A stretch of DNA of 64,000 nt. Origin: Lentisphaerota bacterium (GTDB lineage Bacteria; Verrucomicrobiota; Kiritimatiellia; UBA8416; JAIOPI01). Position 1 is the first letter of the stretch. Each line of letters begins with the position of its first letter. This document shows, one piece after another, positions 8,987 to 21,398 of the stretch. The notes below the pieces were generated by a model, which searched no databases, was not told where the DNA came from, and worked only from the letters and a program-made list of their open reading frames with translations. A program made the translations under genes and the position numbers. The DNA lies in NCBI GenBank assembly GCA_021413965.1, contig JAIOPI010000010.1:333440-397439 (forward strand), in the 5' to 3' direction.

Positions 8987-9706
8987 TCAGGCCAGGTCAA
9001 ACACCAGGAATTCGGCCGGATCCGTGCAACGGATGTCCAGCGCCGGGGCCCCGTCGACGGCCACGCCGTCGCCCGCCTTGACGGCAACCCCGTTCACGGC
9101 CAGCCCGCCGCGCGCCACCTGCACCCAGACGCCGCGCCCGGCCGTGATCGCGTGACGCACCGACTGTCCAGCGTCCAACAGCGCCGCGTAAAGTTCGACA
9201 TCCTGGTGAATCGTCACGGACCCGTCGCGCCCGTCGCGAGAACCGATCAGGCGCAGCCGGTTGCGTCGGTCCGCCGCCGTGAAATGCTTCTGCTCGTAGC
9301 CCGGCGGCAGGCCGCGCCGCTCGGGCAGAATCCAGATCTGGAAGAAGTGCACGGACTCCGTCGGCGAGTGGTTGAATTCACTGTGCGCCACGCCCGTGCC
9401 CGCGGACATCCGCTGCACGTCCCCGGGACGAATCGTGGAGCCGTTCCCCATGCTGTCCTGGTGCTCCATCGCACCCGCCAGCACGTACGACACGATCTCC
9501 ATGTCCCGGTGCGGATGCGTCGGAAAGCCCCCGCCCCCGCTCACCCGGTCCTCATTGATGACGCGCAGAGTCCGAAACCCCATGTGGGCCGCGTCGTGGT
9601 ATTCACCGAACGAAAACGTGTGGCGGCTGTCGAGCCAGCCGAAATCCGCCCGCCCGCGCGCATCCGCCGCGCGCACGGTCACCGTGCCGAATGTGTCCGC
9701 CTGCAT
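8987..9706 (-). CDS. Pirin family protein (bicupin, putative quercetinase)
   Basis: The protein is 239 residues from MQADTFGTV, starting 11 bases after the prfC stop. The pirin N-terminal cupin is clear: WLDSRHTFSFGEYHDAAHMGFRTLRVINED, then FPTHPHRDMEIVSYVLAGAMEHQDS, where the two histidines (THPHRD) and the later HSEFN and Glu supply the metal ligands. The C-terminal half is the second, degenerate cupin. Bacterial pirins such as YhhW open flavonol rings in vitro and others bind metabolic enzymes; the physiological role here is open. Confidence 0.92.
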   Translation of the reverse strand: MQADTFGTVTVRAADARGRADFGWLDSRHTFSFGEYHDAAHMGFRTLRVINEDRVSGGGGFPTHPHRDMEIVSYVLAGAMEHQDSMGNGSTIRPGDVQRMSAGTGVAHSEFNHSPTESVHFFQIWILPERRGLPPGYEQKHFTAADRRNRLRLIGSRDGRDGSVTIHQDVELYAALLDAGQSVRHAITAGRGVWVQVARGGLAVNGVAVKAGDGVAVDGAPALDIRCTDPAEFLVFDLA

Positions 9707-9717
9707 CGCCGCTCCCG

Positions 9718-11334
9718 TCAGTCCGTCATCGTCGTCGCATGCGGGGACACCGTGTGCAGCCCGACGTCCGCGTGCTCCTTGACGAAGTAGTCCACCGCCC
9801 ATTGGTCCGGAAACAGAATGACGAGCTGATTGCGGATATCCTGCGCCAGGCGCACGCCGGCGCCCAGGAACATGCGTTCCATCTTCTCGCGCGGCACGCC
9901 CGGCGATATCCAGCGGATGCAGGTGAAGGGCGCGGGCTCGAGAATCGGCTCCGCACCGTATTCGTTCTGCAACCGGTACATGACGACATCGAACTGCAGC
10001 CGGCCGACCGCCCCCAGCAGCACCCCCGCCGACACGGACTCGACCATCGTGAAGGACTGGATGACACCCTCGTCCAGCAGCTGCGACAACCCTTCCCGGA
10101 ACTGCTTGTACTTGGCCGTGCCCGAATTCCGGATGTTGGCGAACGCCTCCGGCGGAAAGCGCGGGATCTCGTCGTAGCGGATCGCCGGGTTGGACGTCAG
10201 CGTGGCCCCGATGCGGAACGCCTTGTGCGTGACCAGCCCCACGATGTCCCCGGCGTACGCCTCTTCCAGGGATTCGCGGTCCTGGCCGAACAGCTTCTGC
10301 GGGTACGACAACCGCACGGGCTTGCCCGAGTCCGGATCGTCCACCACCATGTCTTTCTCAAACTTGCCCGAACAGACGCGCACAAACGTCAGGCGGTCCC
10401 GGTGGCGCGGATTCATGTTGGCTTGCACCTTGAACACAAAGCCCGAAAAATCCGGATCGCTGGGCGCCACGGGGCGGCCGGCGGACACGCGCGCCTGCGG
10501 CGGGGCGCCATACTGCACATAGTAGTCGAGCAGCAGCTGCACACCGAAGTTGGTCATGGCGCTGCCGAAGAAGACCGGCGTGATCAGGCCGGCCATGACA
10601 TCCGCCTCGTCAAACACTTCGCCAGCGCCGGTCAGCATTTCCAACTCCTCGACCCACGGCGCATAAATGGTGTCCGGAAACTGGGCGCGAATACTGGCAT
10701 CATGAATGCCGCTGACGCGGTTCGGGGCACGGTGTTGCCCATGCGCCGTACGCTCAAAGAGATGCAGGTGCTTCTGCAACCGGTCGTACACCCCGCGAAA
10801 ATCCTCACCGCTTCCTAGCGGCCAGGTCACCGGAAAGGCCCCGATGCCCAGCACCTGCTCCAGATCGTCCAGCAGCACCAGCGGATTGCGCGCGGGGCGA
10901 TCCATCTTGTTCATGAACGTAAAGATGGGAATGCCCCTCAGGCGGCAGATTTCAAACAGCTTGCGGGTCCGCTCTTCGATGCCCTTGGCGGCATCGATCA
11001 CCATGATCACGCTGTCCACCGCCGTCAGCACGCGATAGGTGTCCTCGCTGAAATCCTTGTGCCCCGGCGTGTCGAGCAGGTTGATCACACGCCCGCCGTA
11101 CTCGAACTGCAGCAGCGTCGACGAAATCGAGATGCCGCGCTCTTTTTCCAACTCCATCCAGTCCGAGGTCGTGGCGCGCTGGTTGCGGCGCGCGCGGACA
11201 GAACCCGCAAGCTGGATGGCGCCGCCGTAGAGGAGCAGCTTCTCCGTGAGCGTCGTCTTGCCCGCGTCCGGGTGGGAGATGATCGCAAACGTGCGGCGGC
11301 GCGAGATCTCCGCCAAAAGTGATTCGCCGTTCAT
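9718..11334 (-). CDS. prfC: Peptide chain release factor 3 (RF3 GTPase)
   Basis: The protein is 538 residues, full length for RF3. The G domain carries G1 HPDAGKTT (residues 21-28), the switch sequence with RATTSDWMELEKERGISI, G3 DTPGH and G4 NKMD. Elongation-factor domain II follows, then the RF3 C-terminal domain with the family's RLQFDVVMYRLQNEYG motif. It recycles RF1 and RF2 from the ribosome after termination. The gene heads the compact minus-strand run prfC-pirin-ABM-ygbA and is divergent from the large CBM9 gene. Confidence 0.96.
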   Translation of the reverse strand: MNGESLLAEISRRRTFAIISHPDAGKTTLTEKLLLYGGAIQLAGSVRARRNQRATTSDWMELEKERGISISSTLLQFEYGGRVINLLDTPGHKDFSEDTYRVLTAVDSVIMVIDAAKGIEERTRKLFEICRLRGIPIFTFMNKMDRPARNPLVLLDDLEQVLGIGAFPVTWPLGSGEDFRGVYDRLQKHLHLFERTAHGQHRAPNRVSGIHDASIRAQFPDTIYAPWVEELEMLTGAGEVFDEADVMAGLITPVFFGSAMTNFGVQLLLDYYVQYGAPPQARVSAGRPVAPSDPDFSGFVFKVQANMNPRHRDRLTFVRVCSGKFEKDMVVDDPDSGKPVRLSYPQKLFGQDRESLEEAYAGDIVGLVTHKAFRIGATLTSNPAIRYDEIPRFPPEAFANIRNSGTAKYKQFREGLSQLLDEGVIQSFTMVESVSAGVLLGAVGRLQFDVVMYRLQNEYGAEPILEPAPFTCIRWISPGVPREKMERMFLGAGVRLAQDIRNQLVILFPDQWAVDYFVKEHADVGLHTVSPHATTMTD

Positions 11335-11529
11335 GGGGTGCGCAGTATGCCAGCTTCAGCCACCCGGGGCCACCGGAAAGCAACAAGGAGGGAGTCCCGC
11401 TTGCTTCCACGCCATGGGCAGGCTAAACAGACCGAAGGCGGGGCTCCGGGCTGCCTCGCGGCGGGTCGAGGGGATCCACCAGTCAGCGGCGCTGGCGGCA
11501 CAATGGCGGCAACCAACGGAATCTCGCGT

Positions 11530-14500
11530 ATGAAACTTGTCTATTCGGCGGCCCTGTCGATCGCATTGACGCTCCACGCCGCCACCGCCACCACCGGTGA
11601 TATCATCATCCCGCGCGTCGACCACGCGCCGGCCCTGGATGGCGATCTCACGGACCCCTGCTGGTCGAATGCCCTCCACCTCGACACGTTCACTGAACCC
11701 AACTCCTCGCGGGCTCCCGCCCAACCCACAGACGCCCTCATCTGCTTGACAGACAAAGCCCTGCACCTTGCCTTCACCTGCCAGGTAGGCGATCCCGCCA
11801 GGATCGTCGCTCGCCAGACGCGCCGCGATGTGTGGATGGATTGCTCCGTCGAACTGTGGATTAAATGCACCGACAATCATGCGGAGTATGACCATTTCAT
11901 CGTCAATTCATCCTCCGGCCGGGAGTTGATCCGCCACCGGGTCACCAATATCGACGAACTCCCCGCCAGCCCCGCCTGGCAGGTCCGCAGCGCGATCACC
12001 ACGAACGGTTGGATCTCCGAAATCTCCATCCCCTTTCGCGATCTCGGACGCCCTTCGGCACCAGCTGCCGGCGATCTCTTCGAACTCAAACTGGGGCGCG
12101 AGGACTACGCCGACGTCAGCAACGGGGGTGTGGCCTCCTTGTCGGTCTGGCCCGCCGGGACAACCTACGTTCCAACCGAGGGCTACCAGCGCGTCTACGT
12201 CGAGCGGGCCAACCTGCTGCGCAACGCTGACCTGCTGCAGGTCGTCCCGGAGGGCGGAGTTGCCAACTGGGAAGTCGGCGGCGCGGTCCGCACCACGCAG
12301 ATCGAAGCCCGGGACGTTATCGTGATGAGCGCCGGCGAGCAGCCCTGCCGGATGGAGCAGACCGTGAAACTTCCCGCCGGCCAATTGTGCCGGCTCGCCG
12401 CGGACGTCCGCGGCACGGTCGGTGGTCGCCTGCGCGGAAAGAGCCGATCCGGCGAATCCCAGGTGGTGGCCTTCGAACCGTCCACGAACTGGACGTCGCA
12501 CGCCATTTCCTTCATCCCGAAACAGGCCGAGCCGTGGTTCATCGTCGTCGAAACGGACGGCGCGGGTGCCGGTGAACTCGCCCTGCGGGATCTCACCCTC
12601 AGGCGCGAGTACACCGCCGATGTCATGGGCCGCGCCATTCCCGTGGCCGTCGACACCGCCGCCCCCGAAGTGATCACCCATATTCCCGTGGCCGACTGCC
12701 GGGCCGTGCGCGGCGCCTTCGGGGCCCCGGTCGACGGCACGATCGACTCGCGTGATTACAGCGGGCAGCGGTGGGAATACAACCTCAACGGCGAGCAGGC
12801 CAATGCCGGCGTCCGCTACCTCTACCGGCAAAATGACGGCCTGCACGTGACGTTGGCGGACGGCGCCGGGGTCGACGCCATCCAGATCCACGGCGGCGTC
12901 CATGCCGATGTGGTCGCCGATTGCCGCCAATACGACGACCCCGACTCCGGGCGCCTCGTCCACACGTTCCCCGGCCAGGCCAATCACTCGCTCGCCCGCT
13001 TCGACCAGCGGATTGCCGGTGACCGCTTCAGTTTCTTCAATGTGCACGATGGCTTCATCGCCGACCTCGCCTTCTTTCGCACCGGCGGCGACGCTTCCCG
13101 CCTGGGCACCGCAGTGTCGTACACGGTCGCTGGCCCGGCCGATACGGCCAGCCTGAAACCGTTCTTCGATGATCGTTTCGAGGCGGACCAGCGCACCGGC
13201 TGGACCGCGACGCCGGAACCCGCCACCAACGCCCCGCCTCTGGACCTGCCGCATGATACCGCCGTTCACATACTCACGGCTCCCCTCGCCGCAGAATGCG
13301 CGCTGTCCGCCATCGGCCTGCGCGGCACCCTGACCGCCGCCCCGGGGCCCATTCCGCTGACAATCCAGGTGCAGGACTTTCTCCACCCGCGCACGGCCAT
13401 CACGACGGTCATGCTGACGCTCGACGGCCCTGGCCGACTCGACCTGGCCCTGGACATTCCGGACCAGGTTCTACCCCGCGGTGCGCGCTTGTGGATCACA
13501 CTCAGCGCCCAGAAGAACGCGTCCTGCGAAGGACCGGCCCTTGTGCTCTACACGGTCCCCCGCGCCCAAGCCCTGCCCGGCGCGCTCGCCTACCGGCTCG
13601 CGAAGCTCAAGGGGTTCTGGGGCGTGCTGAGCGAAGTGCGCCTGTGGAATGCGATGCCGGCCGGCGCCAATCTCGAGGCCTGGCTCGCCGATATCGACAA
13701 CGCCTACTGGCGCCAGGGCACGGCAGAGATCCGCGACGCCATCGACCATTGCACCTGGCTCGACCGCGATGATGCGCTGGTCACGCAGTATCGCAACTGG
13801 TTCTATCGCAGCCGCAACCGCCCCCCGCTGCCAGCGGCCCGCCTGCCGGCTGAGCCGGACGCCCCGGAATGGGCCGTCGTCGCCCGCACCGCCTGGCTGG
13901 AGGCCCGCCGCGTCGCCACCTGGTGGGTCGATCACCGGCTCGTGCCCTCGGGCGAGTTCGGCGGCTCCGATGACGATGGCAGCCTCTATCAGAATTTCGC
14001 CAACGTCCCGATGTTCGAAGCCGACGGCGTCGCGCGGGCGCTCAAAACCGGCGCCGCCGCCCGTGCGGAACTGGACCAGGCTGTGCGCCTCGATCAAGGC
14101 CTCGGGCGCACCGCCCAGGATCCGCTGCACGCCTACGAAGAGGGCTTGAACCAGGAAGCCCTCGTGACATGGTGGCACGACGGCGATCCCCTCTACCTCG
14201 AACGCTGCATGCAAACCACCAAAAGCCTGCAGGCGCTGACCGTGGTCAATGCCGCCGGCCACCGGCATTTCCGGGGCGACATCATCGGCGCGGGCATGCT
14301 GGAGAGCCATGACCGCCCGCTCACCTTCGACAGCGGCTTCCAGGCACAGCTGATCCACCCCGCCTGCGAGCTCGCCCTCTACAACCAGAATCCGCAGACC
14401 GTGCAGTTCCTGCGCGAACTCGGCGACGCCTGGCTGGACCACATCGCCAAGAGCGACCCCGGACAGTACCCCATGGGCGTTGAGGTCGCCAGCGACCGCG

Positions 14501-15552
14501 TCGTGGAAACCTCCTTCGAGCCCTTCTCCAGCGGCTTCGGCTGCCACGCCTCGATGATGGCCTTCCTGGTTCGCATCACCGGCGAGTCACGCTATCTCCA
14601 GCCACTGGTTGACTTCCTCGCCGGCCCCGAGTATCCCGAATTCACGTTCAACTACATTCCTGACCTCTACCAGTTGGGACTCTTCGATGACCGGCCGAAC
14701 GCCCTGGCCAGGCAACTCGCCAATAGCCCATACCTGGCCTGGCTCGCCACGGGCGATAAGCGCCCCTTCGTCAGCGCCCTGCGCGAGGATATAGCCGAAC
14801 TGCAGACGTTCTCCCACTTCTACACGACGGTGGAGCCCTTCACCGATCGGATCTTCCTGTACGCAGCCTTCAACTCCGCCCGTGCATATACCGGCGGCTA
14901 TGCAACCCGCAACAAGACCTACCACTCACATGCCGTAAGCTGGGAAGGGTTCGGCACCAATTTCGCGGCCCTGGTGCGCACCGGTCGCTCCGACCGTTTC
15001 AGCACGCTGGTCTACAATTTCGACGCGACGCCCGCCGCCGGCGCCGTGCGCTTCTGGATGCTGGAACACGGGCGCTACACGCTCACGCTGGGCGCTGACA
15101 CGGATGGCGATGACAAGGCCGATTCGCTCCTCGTCTCCAACCACGTGGACATCGTGCGCGGTGAGGCGGTGCCACTGGTGCTGCCGCCGCGGCAAACCGT
15201 CGTGATGACGCTGACCCAGGATGCACGCTTGGAACCCGCCACACGGCGCGCCGACCTGGCACTCGCGGCGCGCGAACTGTCGGTCACCGACCACACGGTG
15301 TCCGGCGTGGTGCACAACATCGGCTCCGCCGATGCGGACACGGTCGAGGTGGCTCTGATCGATGCGCAGGGAACCATTCACGGTCAGGCCACGCTGGGTG
15401 CGCTGCCCGCCCCGCTCGACCTGGAACCCCGCCGATTGCCGTTCAGCCTGCAGGGGTTGCCGTCCAGCCACACCGGCTGGCGCGTCGTCGTGGACCCCGC
15501 CGACGCTCTGCCGGAAATCACGGAACGCAACAACACGGCCGTCGTGCCGTAA
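11530..15552 (+). CDS. Large secreted protein: CBM9-like domain, predicted glycan-active middle, CARDB C-terminus
   Basis: The protein is 1340 residues. I use the ATG at 11530 because a signal peptide (residues 1-~22) follows it directly. Residues ~25-230 look like a carbohydrate-binding family 9 domain, opening with VDHAPALDGDLTDPCW. Residues ~240-800 contain beta-rich jelly-roll-like stretches. Residues ~870-1160 are helical with repeated aromatic and acidic patches (GEFGGSDDDGSLYQNF, FEPFSSGFGCHASMM), resembling an alpha/alpha-toroid lyase or hydrolase, but no family was recognised. Residues ~1240-1340 match CARDB, ending ALPEITERNNTA. It probably acts on polysaccharide at the cell surface; no catalytic residue can be named. 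Confidence 0.72.
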   Translation: MKLVYSAALSIALTLHAATATTGDIIIPRVDHAPALDGDLTDPCWSNALHLDTFTEPNSSRAPAQPTDALICLTDKALHLAFTCQVGDPARIVARQTRRDVWMDCSVELWIKCTDNHAEYDHFIVNSSSGRELIRHRVTNIDELPASPAWQVRSAITTNGWISEISIPFRDLGRPSAPAAGDLFELKLGREDYADVSNGGVASLSVWPAGTTYVPTEGYQRVYVERANLLRNADLLQVVPEGGVANWEVGGAVRTTQIEARDVIVMSAGEQPCRMEQTVKLPAGQLCRLAADVRGTVGGRLRGKSRSGESQVVAFEPSTNWTSHAISFIPKQAEPWFIVVETDGAGAGELALRDLTLRREYTADVMGRAIPVAVDTAAPEVITHIPVADCRAVRGAFGAPVDGTIDSRDYSGQRWEYNLNGEQANAGVRYLYRQNDGLHVTLADGAGVDAIQIHGGVHADVVADCRQYDDPDSGRLVHTFPGQANHSLARFDQRIAGDRFSFFNVHDGFIADLAFFRTGGDASRLGTAVSYTVAGPADTASLKPFFDDRFEADQRTGWTATPEPATNAPPLDLPHDTAVHILTAPLAAECALSAIGLRGTLTAAPGPIPLTIQVQDFLHPRTAITTVMLTLDGPGRLDLALDIPDQVLPRGARLWITLSAQKNASCEGPALVLYTVPRAQALPGALAYRLAKLKGFWGVLSEVRLWNAMPAGANLEAWLADIDNAYWRQGTAEIRDAIDHCTWLDRDDALVTQYRNWFYRSRNRPPLPAARLPAEPDAPEWAVVARTAWLEARRVATWWVDHRLVPSGEFGGSDDDGSLYQNFANVPMFEADGVARALKTGAAARAELDQAVRLDQGLGRTAQDPLHAYEEGLNQEALVTWWHDGDPLYLERCMQTTKSLQALTVVNAAGHRHFRGDIIGAGMLESHDRPLTFDSGFQAQLIHPACELALYNQNPQTVQFLRELGDAWLDHIAKSDPGQYPMGVEVASDRVVETSFEPFSSGFGCHASMMAFLVRITGESRYLQPLVDFLAGPEYPEFTFNYIPDLYQLGLFDDRPNALARQLANSPYLAWLATGDKRPFVSALREDIAELQTFSHFYTTVEPFTDRIFLYAAFNSARAYTGGYATRNKTYHSHAVSWEGFGTNFAALVRTGRSDRFSTLVYNFDATPAAGAVRFWMLEHGRYTLTLGADTDGDDKADSLLVSNHVDIVRGEAVPLVLPPRQTVVMTLTQDARLEPATRRADLALAARELSVTDHTVSGVVHNIGSADADTVEVALIDAQGTIHGQATLGALPAPLDLEPRRLPFSLQGLPSSHTGWRVVVDPADALPEITERNNTAVVP

Positions 15553-15563
15553 CCGGCACACCC

Positions 15564-15617
15564 CAGCCCCTCACGCGCCGCGTCCACTCGGGAGGGAAAC
15601 GGTCGGACGAGGGGCTG
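15564..15617. terminator. Candidate bidirectional terminator hairpin
   Basis: CAGCCCCTC (15564-15572) and GAGGGGCTG (15609-15617) are perfect 9-bp inverted arms. A short inner GTCC/GGAC pair extends the stem. The hairpin sits in the gap between two convergent genes. There is no strong T-run. Confidence 0.4.
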
Positions 15618-15634
15618 ACGGCAGGTTTATGCCA

Positions 15635-16036
15635 TCACTCAGCCTGCGGCAGGGAGACATTGGTCGGCACGGCCGCAGCGTCCGCCTGCATGAGAGTCGC
15701 CTCTTCGACGGCATTGCTGCCCGCCAGGCCGAAGAGCGCCGCCGGCGTGATGTGCTTAAAAGTGCCCACCCACACGACACGCTCGGCCAGCAGCTGGCCG
15801 CCGTCGAGAGGGCGGAAGTAGACTTCCAGCGAGCGGGATTTGATCGAGGCATTCGGCTGCACCTCGATCTGCCCGTGTTCGCTTTCCACCGTCCGGCAGA
15901 AACTGTCGAAGGTGAACGCGGTCGGCACCATGGCGCCGTCCACCTCGCACACGATGCGCGGCGAGGTCTCGCGCGCGCACGCCGCCACCACCATCACCGC
16001 CACCGCCGCCAGTCCGATTTGCGCCAAGTGCTTCAT
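15635..16036 (-). CDS. Small putative lipoprotein of unknown function
   Basis: The protein is 133 residues. A charged then hydrophobic N-terminus ends VMVVAACARE, a lipobox-like signal with Cys20 as the probable lipidated residue. The mature part has no family I recognise and contains two further cysteines (IVCEVDG and DSFCRTVE) that could form a disulfide. The gene lies 53 bases downstream of the hybrid histidine kinase stop on the same strand and may be co-transcribed with it. Confidence 0.55.
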   Translation of the reverse strand: MKHLAQIGLAAVAVMVVAACARETSPRIVCEVDGAMVPTAFTFDSFCRTVESEHGQIEVQPNASIKSRSLEVYFRPLDGGQLLAERVVWVGTFKHITPAALFGLAGSNAVEEATLMQADAAAVPTNVSLPQAE

Positions 16037-16089
16037 GCATCCTCCCCGCGTCCTATCCCACGTCCTGTTGCCGGTTCGCGACCGCCCAC

Positions 16090-18489
16090 TCAGGCCGGTC
16101 CGTCCAACACGCGGCGCAGTGTATCCGAGAGCCGCGCCAATTGATAGGGCTTCTGAATGAAGCCCGCCGCGCCCCTCTCACCGAATCGCTGCTGCACGTC
16201 GCGTTCGTTGAAACCGCTGCTCATCATCACCCGCACCGAGGGATCGATCGCCCGCAGGGCAAGCAGGGCCTCCGCACCATCCATGTGCGGCATGGTCAGG
16301 TCCAAAATCACGACGCGTATGTCGGCATGCCGGGCGCGAAAGAGCTCCAGCGCCTGGCGTCCGTCCGTGGCGAGCAGCACCTGGAAGCCAAGCCGCTCAA
16401 GCATCCGGCGCGCCAGATCGCGCACGGCCTCCTCGTCGTCCACCAGCAGGATCGTCCCCTCTCCGCGCCACGGGGTCGGCCGTGACGTGCCCACCGCCGC
16501 CACCCCCCGGCCGCGAACCTGGTCGGACGCGGGCAGCAGGATCTCGAAGGTCGTGCCGAGCCCCGGCTCGCTGGTCACCCGGATCGTGCCCTTGTGGCCG
16601 CGTACGATGCCCAGCACCGCCGCCAGCCCCAGCCCCCGCCCCGCAAACTTGGTCGTGAAGAACGGATCGAAGATCTTCAGCTGCGTGGCGCGGTCCATGC
16701 CGCACCCGGTGTCGCTCACCCGCAGCCGGATGTAGTCCCCGGCGGCCAGCTGGTCGCTCCACAGCGTCTCCTGCAGATACGACTGGTCGCACGCCGCGCA
16801 GTCCGTCGTGACCGTGATCACGCCGCCGCGCTCCCCGATGGCCTCCGAGGCATTGATGATGAGATTCATCACCACCTGCCGGAGCTGGGTGGCGTCAGCC
16901 TCCACCAGCGCGACGCCGCTCGCCAGCTGATACTGCAGGGCCGCCTTCTTCGAGACGGAAACCGCCAGCATCTGCCCCATTTCCACGATCAGCTCGGACA
17001 GGTCGAAGGACGACACGGCCAGACTGCCGCGCCCGGCATACGCCAGCATTTGCTGGCAGAGATCGGCGGCCCGCTGCGACGCCTTGTTGATTTCCTGCAG
17101 CATGGGCTTGGCCGGCGATAGATCGGACAGGTCATCGAGGGCCAGGTCGGCATTGCCCATGATGGCCATCAGCAGGTTGTTGAAGTCGTGCGCAATCCCG
17201 CCGGCCAGCACCCCGAGGCTTTCCAGTTTCTGGGCCTGGAGCATCTTGCTCTCCAGGACCATGCGCTCCTCCGCCGCACGCTGGCGCTCCGTGATGTCGC
17301 GCACGATCGCCCACATCGACGCCGGGTCCCCGCCTTCGTTGCGCAACAGGAACGTGCGCAACTCCACGGGAAAGACGCTGCCGTCCCGCCGGAGGTATTC
17401 CTTCTCGTAGACCTCGGAGTGCCCGCGCGGCAGGATCTGCTCCTGCACGATCCGCTCCTCCATGGCGTGCCACTTGGCCGGCGTGAGCTCGGCGTAGGTC
17501 AGGCCCCTGAGGTCCGCGTCCCCGTACCCCACCATCTCCAGGTAGGCGCGGTTCCACTCGATGACGCGCCCCTGCATGTCCACGCAGACATAGGCGTCCG
17601 TCATGCTTTCGTGCAGCCGCCGGTACTTTGCCTCGCTGGCCCGCAGGGACACTTCCACCTGCCGGCGCTCCGTGATGTCGATGCCGCAGGAGAGCGTGCC
17701 GATGACGCGCCCCCCCTCCTCCAGCACGCTGTTCTGCCAGCTGATGAATCGCTCGGTGCCGGACTTGGTGAGAATCGGGTTCTCGAACTGGCGGGACAAA
17801 CCGTCGGTCACGAGGCGCGAGAACACCGCCCATACGGCCGGATAGCGGTCGCGCGGCACGAGCATATCGAACCAGTTCCGTCCGACGAGTTCGTCGCGCC
17901 GGTAGCCGGTGATCTGCTCCGCCGCCTCGTTGAAGATGGTGATCTCCCCCGCCGTGTTCAGCCCCAGGATGATGGCGTTGGCCGTCTGCACCAGCTTCTC
18001 CGCAAAGTCGCGTGAAGCCCGCAGGGCCTGTTCGACACGACGCCGCTCGGAAATGTCGGTGACGAATGCGTAGTAGCAGTAGGGCGCCCCCTGCGCGTCG
18101 CGAATCTCGTGCACCAGCAATTCCACCAGCACACGACCACCATCCCGGCGCAGGTACTCCTTCTCGTACCGCACCGGTTCGCCCGTGCGGCGCAGGGCGG
18201 CCAGATTGGTGCTTTCAACCCCCCGCCACTCGGCCGGCGTCAGGCTCTCCGCCCACGTGAGCGCCTGCAGATCCTCCTTGGTGTATCCCAGCAGCTCGCA
18301 AAACGCCTGGTTGACGAGCCCAAGCCGTCCATCCGGATAGCCCACCCCGAAGGGCTGGGAAGACCGGTCCAGCAAGTCAGCCATGAGCGCCGCCTCGTCT
18401 TGAATGGACCGTTGCGCGTCCATGACCAGTCGCGTGGGCGCGCCGACTGACGCTTCACACATCACACTGCCGCTCCGCTCTTCCGCCAT
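16090..18489 (-). CDS. Hybrid sensor histidine kinase, three PAS domains and C-terminal receiver
   Basis: The protein is 799 residues from the ATG; an in-frame GTG two codons earlier is an alternative start. There is no membrane segment, so it is cytoplasmic. Three PAS/PAC units occupy residues ~30-410, each with the YEKEYLRRDG or ITERR type of PAC ending. The HisKA motif is LGVLAGGIAHDFNNLL with the phospho-accepting His. An HATPase domain with GCGMD and GLGLAAVLG follows. The C-terminal receiver has TILLVDDEEAV and the acceptor Asp in VVILDLTMPHMDG. This is the PAS-HisKA-HATPase-REC layout of cytosolic signal sensors, with no adjacent DNA-binding partner. The ligand is unknown. Confidence 0.93.
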   Translation of the reverse strand: MAEERSGSVMCEASVGAPTRLVMDAQRSIQDEAALMADLLDRSSQPFGVGYPDGRLGLVNQAFCELLGYTKEDLQALTWAESLTPAEWRGVESTNLAALRRTGEPVRYEKEYLRRDGGRVLVELLVHEIRDAQGAPYCYYAFVTDISERRRVEQALRASRDFAEKLVQTANAIILGLNTAGEITIFNEAAEQITGYRRDELVGRNWFDMLVPRDRYPAVWAVFSRLVTDGLSRQFENPILTKSGTERFISWQNSVLEEGGRVIGTLSCGIDITERRQVEVSLRASEAKYRRLHESMTDAYVCVDMQGRVIEWNRAYLEMVGYGDADLRGLTYAELTPAKWHAMEERIVQEQILPRGHSEVYEKEYLRRDGSVFPVELRTFLLRNEGGDPASMWAIVRDITERQRAAEERMVLESKMLQAQKLESLGVLAGGIAHDFNNLLMAIMGNADLALDDLSDLSPAKPMLQEINKASQRAADLCQQMLAYAGRGSLAVSSFDLSELIVEMGQMLAVSVSKKAALQYQLASGVALVEADATQLRQVVMNLIINASEAIGERGGVITVTTDCAACDQSYLQETLWSDQLAAGDYIRLRVSDTGCGMDRATQLKIFDPFFTTKFAGRGLGLAAVLGIVRGHKGTIRVTSEPGLGTTFEILLPASDQVRGRGVAAVGTSRPTPWRGEGTILLVDDEEAVRDLARRMLERLGFQVLLATDGRQALELFRARHADIRVVILDLTMPHMDGAEALLALRAIDPSVRVMMSSGFNERDVQQRFGERGAAGFIQKPYQLARLSDTLRRVLDGPA

Positions 18490-18846
18490 ATGCACCTGGC
18501 TCCGCTAACGAATGGTCCCTAGTAAACGAGAGTGGCGCATCTTGCCATAACCAGCCATGGCCATGTCCACGCTTTCTTCACATGAAATCGGCACCGGAGC
18601 CCAGCGCCCCGCCCGGCGACCATGAATGATATCGCGACATCTTTGTCGCCCCACGCTGGACAGCGGCCGGTTCCTTTGATATCGAGCCGCATGCGCCGGT
18701 TCGTTCGGGTGTGGCTGGCGCCGAGGCGGCGGAGTGGGACCGCCCTTCATGCCAAATAAACGCTGGGCGCCGGCGGGCGATTTGCCCCGACGGTGACGCG
18801 CACGCGTCATCGCCGGGTCCTCCACGTCGGCCGAGGGGGAGCCTAT
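18490..18846. other. Intergenic region between divergent kinase and pyrophosphatase genes
   Basis: This is 357 bp without a credible gene. It must hold promoters for both flanking genes. The only pattern I see is the hexamer GATATC occurring twice, in AATGATATCGCG and TTTGATATCGAG, about 55 bases apart. No clear -35/-10 pair is visible. A GGGGGAG ribosome site for hppA lies at its right end. Confidence 0.35.
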
Positions 18847-21375
<2,529 letters not shown>

Positions 21376-21398
21376 TGCATGGGGTGACGGCGATCGGC

